The notes under the pieces were generated by a model, which did not search any database, had not been told where the DNA came from, and was given only the letters and a program-made list of their open reading frames with translations. Source: CAYNFH01 sp964396385 (lineage in GTDB: Bacteria; Armatimonadota; Chthonomonadetes; Chthonomonadales; CAJBBX01). From it: a stretch of DNA of 9,854 nt. Shown here piece after piece: positions 6,107-9,854 of this stretch. Position numbers and translations under genes: made by a program. How positions within the stretch are numbered: the first letter of the stretch is position 1; each line of letters opens with the position of its first letter. The DNA is taken from NCBI GenBank assembly GCA_964396385.1, contig CAYNFH010000231.1, forward strand, positions 1 to 9,854. Reading direction: 5' to 3'.

Positions 6107-6134
6107 CAAATCTGGCGCGGCGGCGCCAGATTTG
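6107..6134. repeat. 12-bp hairpin overlapping the degenerate TGAGACA site
   Basis: CAAATCTGGCGC (6107-6118) and GCGCCAGATTTG (6123-6134) are perfectly complementary around a 4-base loop. The right arm runs into the degenerate fifth copy of the TGAGACAATGTCTCA motif (6131-6148). Confidence 0.6.
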
Positions 6135-6184
6135 TGACAACGATCTCACGCTAAGATTACTGGGTGCATACCCACCGCCCCGCC

Positions 6185-6202
6185 GCCCGCGTGCACGCGG
6201 GC
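6185..6202. repeat. Perfect 18-bp GC palindrome
   Basis: GCCCGCGTGCACGCGGGC is fully self-complementary. A small dyad, TGGGT-GCAT-ACCCA, lies just upstream at about 6161-6174, and AAGGACC is repeated twice with a period of 7 at 6230-6243. No coding potential is seen between here and the lipoprotein gene. Confidence 0.5.
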
Positions 6203-6301
6203 TGGCGGATACGCAACAGACCGGGGATAAAGGACCAAGGACCGGCGACCACCGAACTCAGAAGGCGTGGGACCGGATTCCGTCGCCGGCCTACGGCCTC
6301 C

Positions 6302-6496
6302 TCAGTGATTGATGATCGGCGGCGGTGGAGGCGTGTCCGAAGTGGTTGTCGTGCCGCCGCCACCCCCACCCTGGGTAATGGGCGGGTTGGTGTTATCCTG
6401 GCTTCCGCCGCCCCCTCCGCCGCCGCAGGCGCTGAGGCTGAGCGCAAACAGGGCCGCGGCGAGCACGCAGAGAAGCCGTAGCGCGCGCATGTTCAT
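6302..6496 (-). CDS. Very small low-complexity lipoprotein
   Basis: A 64-residue protein with a textbook lipoprotein signal: basic MNMRALR, a hydrophobic core, and lipobox LSAC with the acylated cysteine at position 24. The mature part is only about 41 residues of low complexity: seven glycines after the cysteine, another glycine block, then TTTT and PPPPP. It is predicted to be exported and lipidated; no enzymatic domain fits in this length. The ATG at 6496 has GAGG about 11 bases upstream, a weak match; the ATG two codons later is an alternative. The 5' leader has a 6-bp hairpin (6511-6528). The stop is TGA. It could be a degenerate or truncated lipoprotein, or a genuine small surface peptide. 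Confidence 0.6.
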   Translation of the reverse strand: MNMRALRLLCVLAAALFALSLSACGGGGGGGSQDNTNPPITQGGGGGGTTTTSDTPPPPPIINH

Positions 6497-6554
6497 GGTG
6501 TTTCAATCCTCGCCGGTGACTGCCGGCGCAGCTCGAGATAAGAAACCGGTTGTG

Positions 6555-6577
6555 TTTTCGCTTCGCTCAGGATGACA
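6555..6577 (-). repeat. Extragenic repeat, inverted copy (TGTCATCCTGAGCGAAGCGA)
   Basis: On the minus strand this reads TGTCATCCTGAGCGAAGCGA and then AAA. It matches the GTCATCC...GCGA opening of the repeats at 3482 and 3653 in the opposite orientation. It lies between the divergent lipoprotein and enolase-superfamily genes. Confidence 0.5.
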
Positions 6578-6662
6578 GAGCGTACGAGGATGCGGGGGGT
6601 TAGCCCCGGTTTCGACGCGAGCCCCTAATCCTCCTTCTGCAGCCCACCAAGAGCCGACAAGC

Positions 6663-7709
6663 ATGAGAGTCACGGACGTCCAGGTAACCGTTCACCGCCG
6701 GCCGCCAAACCCCCAGCCGATACGAGACGCCCTCCAGGCGCTGCCGGGAGCGGGCTCCGTGGAGGTAACCGTTCACACCGACGAGGGCGTCTCAGGCAAG
6801 GGCGACTCGTTTTTCGGACGTGTCGCCGGCGGGCCGGACGCGCTCGCCGCCGTGATCGAGCACGTGCTCAAACCGGTCGTGGTGGGAACGGAAGTGGAGC
6901 TGGTGCGGGCCACCCACGCGGCCATGCTGAGGGAGACGGAGTACCACGGCTCCTTCGGCCTCGCCATGTTCGGCATCGCCGCCATCGACACGGCCCTCTG
7001 GGACTGTCTCGGCCGCGCCCTGGGCGTCCCCTGCTGGAAGCTGTGGGGCGCCGCACAGACCGGAATCCCCGCGTATGCCATGGTCGGCTGGCTGAACTAC
7101 GACGAGGAGGCGGTAAAGCGCATCTGCGCCACGGCCGTCGAGCAAGGGTTCCGGGCGGTGAAGATCAAGGTCGGCTATCCCACCCTGGCCGTGGACATTC
7201 GGCGCGTGACCGTCGTGCGCCGGGTCATTGGCGAAGAGATAGGGCTCATGGTGGACGCCAACCAGTCCCTCTCCGTGAAAGAGGCGATCCGCCGCGGCCG
7301 GGAGTTCCAGGCGCTGGGCTGTGACTGGTGGGAGGAGCCGATCCCGGCCGACGACGTCGATGGTTACGCCGCGCTGGCCGAGGCGCTGGACATCCCCATC
7401 GCGACCGGCGAAAACCTCTACACAAGGGCGGATTTCGCTCGCTTCCTGCGCCGGGACGCCGTCGACATCGTCCAGCCGGACCTGCGGAGGTCCGGCGGTC
7501 CCACGGCGCTGCTGGAGATTGGCGCCCTCGCGGCCGCCTTCCGGCGCTCCTATGCGTCGCACGGCGGCGGGCCGGTGCAGCTCAACGTCATGGCCTGCCT
7601 GCCCAATGCCATCTACCTGGAGACCGGCCTACTCTCTCCGGACGGCCCTCTGAAACTGGTCGATGGACGCGCTCAACTGCCCCAGGGCCCCGGCTTTTCG
7701 TGGGATTGA
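6663..7709 (+). CDS. Enolase-superfamily enzyme, mandelate racemase/muconate lactonizing type
   Basis: A complete 348-residue protein with an N-terminal capping domain (about 1-125) and a TIM-barrel domain. Visible active-site residues are the KxK pair K167-I-K169; metal ligands D198 (VDANQ), E224 or E225 (WWEEPIP) and E250 (GEN); and the D273/H300 dyad (QPDLRRSGG, SHGGG). The KxK plus Asp-His arrangement is that of the mandelate racemase subgroup, which abstracts a proton alpha to a carboxylate and then racemises, epimerises or dehydrates (for instance sugar acids). The substrate cannot be deduced. It is slightly short for the family (about 350-400). Likely cytoplasmic, as there is no signal peptide. 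The ATG start has only a weak AAGAG upstream. The stop is TGA. The next gene begins 117 bp downstream and encodes an exported protein, so a shared operon is possible but not supported. Confidence 0.92.
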   Translation: MRVTDVQVTVHRRPPNPQPIRDALQALPGAGSVEVTVHTDEGVSGKGDSFFGRVAGGPDALAAVIEHVLKPVVVGTEVELVRATHAAMLRETEYHGSFGLAMFGIAAIDTALWDCLGRALGVPCWKLWGAAQTGIPAYAMVGWLNYDEEAVKRICATAVEQGFRAVKIKVGYPTLAVDIRRVTVVRRVIGEEIGLMVDANQSLSVKEAIRRGREFQALGCDWWEEPIPADDVDGYAALAEALDIPIATGENLYTRADFARFLRRDAVDIVQPDLRRSGGPTALLEIGALAAAFRRSYASHGGGPVQLNVMACLPNAIYLETGLLSPDGPLKLVDGRAQLPQGPGFSWD

Positions 7710-7826
7710 GCACGCCGCACCGTGAATCTGCCCGGCCCCCCGTACGGCCTGCGTAACGGATTCACCGGGCGGGCCTATATCCTCTTAGGACACCAGAACT
7801 CCGTATCGATCTGACCCGTAACTGGT

Positions 7827-8618
7827 ATGAATCGCCTGCGAATTGTATTGATGGGTCTTTGCCCTGCCCTTCCAGTCATGGCACTGGCAGCGGTCGGCCG
7901 GCTTGCGCCGCCCCTCCAGTATGCGGCCGACCATCCGTTCACGGACGCGGCCACTACCCTGCGTCTGAGGCAGCGATTGGCGGCGGACCGCTACTCCCGG
8001 GACAGCCTTCCTGCCCGGTGCACCGGTATGGGCTGGCGCTGGCCGGACGCCGAGTACTTCACCCGGATTCCCGAGGAGGCGAAGCGTCTCCCTGACGACT
8101 GGTCCGGACTGCCGGGCGTGACGTTCAAGAACACGGACGTGGGCGGCACGCGCACCGTTCGGCTGCGCGAAACGGCAAGCTACGATCAGTGGCTGCTGGA
8201 GGACGTACGGCGGCGCTTCCACGCCTGCATCAGCGTAGAGCGTTCTACGCGGCGCGTGTACTTCTTTGAGACCGCGCGGGACTCCGGCGGCCACTGGACG
8301 CTGGAGCCGGCCGCGGACAACTGCTACTCGTGCCACCCGGGCGGACCGCGCGTGATTCGCACCTTCCCGGAACAGGCAGACTCACCCGCTCGCCGGCTAA
8401 CCGAGTTCAACCGGCGGATCTTGTCTTACGGGCCGTGCGACTTCTGGGGCAGTGAGGAGATTCCGGGGCGCGGCGAGCCCCTGACCAACGCATCGTGCAT
8501 CGGTTGCCACAACGGCGCCGTCCGGCCACGGCTCTACGCCATCCACCGACGAGCCATCGAGTTCAAGACGCTGGCGGAGCGCTCGATGCCTCCAGCGTAT
8601 CCCCCACCCGGAGGGTGA
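7827..8618 (+). CDS. Exported protein with two c-type haem motifs
   Basis: A 263-residue protein. Residues 1-22 look like a Sec signal peptide: basic MNRLR, a hydrophobic stretch, and ALAA near the cleavage point. Two haem-attachment motifs follow, CYSCH (166-170) and CIGCH (224-228), so it should be a periplasmic dihaem cytochrome-like protein. The N-terminal two-thirds (aromatic and arginine rich, with GVTFKNTDVGGTRTVRLRE) matches no domain I can name. SMPP near residue 253 may supply a methionine ligand as in cytochromes c, which is inference. Other cysteines (65, 134, 204) may be structural. There is no strong ribosome binding site before ATG 7827. The last 56 bases overlap the end of the convergent MOSC gene. 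The stop is TGA. The redox partner is unknown. Confidence 0.75.
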   Translation: MNRLRIVLMGLCPALPVMALAAVGRLAPPLQYAADHPFTDAATTLRLRQRLAADRYSRDSLPARCTGMGWRWPDAEYFTRIPEEAKRLPDDWSGLPGVTFKNTDVGGTRTVRLRETASYDQWLLEDVRRRFHACISVERSTRRVYFFETARDSGGHWTLEPAADNCYSCHPGGPRVIRTFPEQADSPARRLTEFNRRILSYGPCDFWGSEEIPGRGEPLTNASCIGCHNGAVRPRLYAIHRRAIEFKTLAERSMPPAYPPPGG

Positions 8619-9399
8619 TGGGGCTGCCGCGCCAGTTGTGGATGAGGTTCTGCCCGAAGAGCACCTTATTCCCCTCCCGGCGATAGCGGGTCAGCGTCTC
8701 GAGCGGCTCCGGGCCGGTGCGGCGGCCGATCTGCTGGTCGATAGTGGGCATCTGGCAGCGGGCGCAGGGCTTTACCACGCGGAGGACATCGCCGGTCCGC
8801 TGGAGCGTGAGCGTGCTCCAGGTGTCCTCTGCGAACGGCCAGCCCGCGCCGCGCACCACCATGTTTGGCCGGAAGCGGTTCATCGGCACGGGCGACTCTA
8901 GCCGGCTGTTGAGGTCCTCCAGCGACTCCTCGGAGATGAGCAGGAGCGGAAATCCATCCGCGAAGCTCACCTCCTCTCCGGGCGTCGCATAGGCGGGATC
9001 CACCTGGCGGTGATACTGGTGCCCCATCCGCACCAGCCGGCACGGGACCTCCACATAGCGCGACAGCCACTCCGCCGCCTCGTCCCCCGCGTCCTCCGCG
9101 AAGCAGTTATCGGACCAGATGCGAACGGTAACGGAGTGTGGATGTTCGGGCCCGGAGCAGGAAATGCGCAATGGCGGTCCGCCCGGGTGAGCAAGGACCA
9201 GCGCGCCGTCCTCCACCTTGGCGGAGATGGTGGCCATCCGAGGGGACTCGCGCTGCGTGCGGAATCCTCCTTCCGGATGCACCACCATCCAGCGGCGGTC
9301 ATGCTCGATGCCGTAGCGGTCCAGCCGCACCTCCTCCGCCGCAATCCCGGCGCAGGACTTCACAGGGTAGTAGTGGAGGCCAGTAATCGTTACATTCAA
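8563..9399 (-). CDS. MOSC-domain protein (YcbX/mARC type molybdenum enzyme)
   Basis: A two-domain protein of about 278 residues: an MOSC N-terminal beta-barrel domain (GLHYYPVKSCAG near the start, then DRRWMVV) and a C-terminal MOSC domain. The key motif is KPCARCQMPTID, whose cysteines include the expected molybdenum ligand. It is followed by EPLETLTRYR and LFGQN, a close match in pattern to the mammalian mARC and bacterial YcbX N-reductases. These carry molybdenum cofactor and reduce N-hydroxylated compounds with help from an electron-transfer partner. YcbX's fused ferredoxin domain is absent. The frame opens at GTG 9417, but TTG 9399 is preferred. It has GGAG (complement of 9407-9410) seven bases upstream and keeps the family's short N-terminus, whereas the GTG lies within a REP-like repeat. 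The stop is TGA, overlapping the convergent cytochrome gene by 56 bp. Confidence 0.88.
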   Translation of the reverse strand: MNVTITGLHYYPVKSCAGIAAEEVRLDRYGIEHDRRWMVVHPEGGFRTQRESPRMATISAKVEDGALVLAHPGGPPLRISCSGPEHPHSVTVRIWSDNCFAEDAGDEAAEWLSRYVEVPCRLVRMGHQYHRQVDPAYATPGEEVSFADGFPLLLISEESLEDLNSRLESPVPMNRFRPNMVVRGAGWPFAEDTWSTLTLQRTGDVLRVVKPCARCQMPTIDQQIGRRTGPEPLETLTRYRREGNKVLFGQNLIHNWRGSPITLRVGDTLEASSAPPAS

Positions 9400-9414
9400 A
9401 CCATTGCTCCATGT

Positions 9415-9517
9415 CACCGGGAAGAAACCCGGGCGCTATTGCAAGCGAACCCGGCTTGCGCCGGCTCCCCAGCCCGCAGGGGTTCTCCTCTAATAGCACC
9501 GGGGTTTCAGCCCGGTG
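9415..9517. repeat. REP-like element with 26-bp inverted ends
   Basis: The left end (9415-9440, starting CACCGGG and containing GAAACCC and GCTATT) and the right end (9492-9517, AATAGC...CCCGGTG) are inverted repeats matching at 22 of 26 positions. GAACCC and its complement continue the similarity inward. The whole 103-bp unit could fold into one long stem. No transposase or terminal duplication is seen. It abuts the 5' end of the MOSC gene, and its left edge contains the alternative GTG start. Confidence 0.6.
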
Positions 9518-9570
9518 CGGCGTAGCGGTGATCGAGAACCTGCTAAAGGCGGGATTCAATTCCGTCCTCC

Positions 9571-9602
9571 CCTGAACACCTGAACACCTGAACGCCTGAA
9601 CG
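9571..9602. repeat. Four tandem copies of CCTGAACR
   Basis: CCTGAACA twice, then CCTGAACG twice, with an exact 8-bp period, ending just before the promoter region of the prolyl oligopeptidase gene. Confidence 0.65.
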
Positions 9603-9609
9603 CCGCCTC

Positions 9610-9618
9610 TGGTATTAT
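9610..9618 (+). promoter_or_regulatory. Candidate extended -10 promoter
   Basis: TGGTATTAT fits an extended -10 (TG-N-TATTAT) and lies 32 bp before the ATG at 9650, placing the transcript start near 9625. AAGGA (9636-9640) is the likely ribosome binding site, nine bases from the ATG. No clear -35 is present; the 8-mer repeats occupy that position. Confidence 0.45.
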
Positions 9619-9649
9619 TCTCCCATCACGCCCTCAAGGATTCTGCGCC

Positions 9650-9854
9650 ATGACCCTCATTTCCGCTCTGCTCGTCCTCGCCGCGCTGCTGGCCGTCATG
9701 TCGGCCGAGCGCTCGGAAGCCCAGCGGCTTCCCTACCCGGACACACGCCGGGTGGACCAGGTGGACGACTACCACGGCGTCAAGGTGGCCGACCCGTACC
9801 GCTGGTTGGAGGACGCCAACTCCAGGGAGACGGCGGAGTGGGTCGAGGCCGAGA
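9650..9854 (+). CDS. Prolyl oligopeptidase (peptidase S9A), N-terminal fragment
   Basis: The first 68 codons of a gene that runs off the window. Residues 1-25 are a signal peptide (hydrophobic LISALLVLAALLAVMSA, with likely cleavage after SEA or AQ). Then comes the family's N-terminal signature YPDTRRVDQVDDYHGVKVAD, followed by PYRWLED and ETAEWV. Full-length S9A prolyl endopeptidases are about 700 residues, with a beta-propeller and a C-terminal alpha/beta-hydrolase domain carrying the Ser-Asp-His triad. Those parts are outside the window, so catalytic competence cannot be judged. It is likely periplasmic or secreted and cleaves short peptides after proline. The start is supported by AAGGA nine bases upstream and by the signal peptide. 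Confidence 0.88.
   Translation, partial: MTLISALLVLAALLAVMSAERSEAQRLPYPDTRRVDQVDDYHGVKVADPYRWLEDANSRETAEWVEAE

Larger units (their letters stand above)
5555..6148 (+). promoter_or_regulatory. Cluster of TGAGACAATGTCTCA sites (four exact, one degenerate)
   Basis: The 15-base dyad TGAGACAATGTCTCA (7-bp arms, single-base centre) occurs exactly at 5555-5569, 5644-5658, 5720-5734 and 5923-5937. A degenerate copy, TTTGTGACAACGATCTCA, lies at 6131-6148. All share the same polarity: AATT or TTTT leads in and CTC usually follows. Centre-to-centre spacings are irregular (89, 76, 203, about 210), so this is not a CRISPR array or a simple iteron array. Each dyad has the form of a site for a dimeric DNA-binding protein. 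There is no adjacent gene, except the lipoprotein gene, which ends at 6302 and so does not have this DNA as its promoter. Confidence 0.55.

Noticed and set aside
6792..7562. A 256-codon minus-strand frame opposite the enolase-superfamily gene.
   Set aside because: The sense frame has complete active-site motifs; the antisense frame has none.
7722..7765. Terminator after the enolase-superfamily gene (GTGAATC with GATTCAC).
   Set aside because: The 7-bp stem has a 30-base loop and no following T-tract, so it is too weak to call.

Overview
The window is high-GC bacterial chromosome (roughly 60-65 % GC by eye) from a free-living heterotroph, probably one of the soil or metagenome-type phyla outside the Proteobacteria, such as Acidobacteriota, Armatimonadota or Gemmatimonadota. 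That placement is inference. It rests on long repeat-rich intergenic DNA, on recurring extragenic motifs of the GTCATCCCG...GAGGGATCT type, and on the enzyme families present. There is no rRNA, tRNA, CRISPR array or transposase, and no phylogenetic marker gene.

Layout. 47-1795 (-) is a complete thiamine-diphosphate enzyme of the pyruvate oxidase/acetolactate synthase type. 1811-1995 is an intergenic block of heptamer tandem repeats and small palindromes. 1996-3268 (-) is a LarA-like (lactate racemase family) gene broken by a one-base homopolymer frameshift. 3269-3719 is intergenic, with a candidate operator and two copies of an extragenic repeat. 3720-4157 (+) is a membrane-anchored hypothetical protein; its frame appears to continue past an amber codon to 4295. 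4447-4707 (+) is a small antitoxin-like protein overlapping by 4 bases a decayed PIN-domain toxin (4704-4944). 4945-6301 is about 1.36 kb with no credible gene. It is filled with dyads and repeats: four exact copies of TGAGACAATGTCTCA in one orientation, a perfect 46-bp palindrome, and several hairpins. 6302-6496 (-) is a tiny low-complexity lipoprotein. 6663-7709 (+) is an enolase-superfamily enzyme of the mandelate racemase type. 7827-8618 (+) is an exported protein with two haem c motifs. It overlaps tail-to-tail with 8563-9399 (-), a two-domain MOSC protein (YcbX/mARC type). 9415-9517 is a REP-like inverted repeat. 9650 to the window end (+) is the N-terminus of a secreted prolyl oligopeptidase.

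The genes do not form one pathway. Three are 2-oxo/2-hydroxy-acid type enzymes (ThDP enzyme, LarA-like, mandelate racemase-like), which suits a catabolic lifestyle, but separation by repeats and mixed strands argues against a shared operon. The only tightly coupled pair is the antitoxin with its broken toxin. The strongest candidate for something undescribed is the palindrome cluster at 5555-6202, which looks like a multi-site binding region for a DNA-binding protein with no gene next to it. All seven complete genes end in TGA, which makes the lone in-frame TAG at 4155 stand out.
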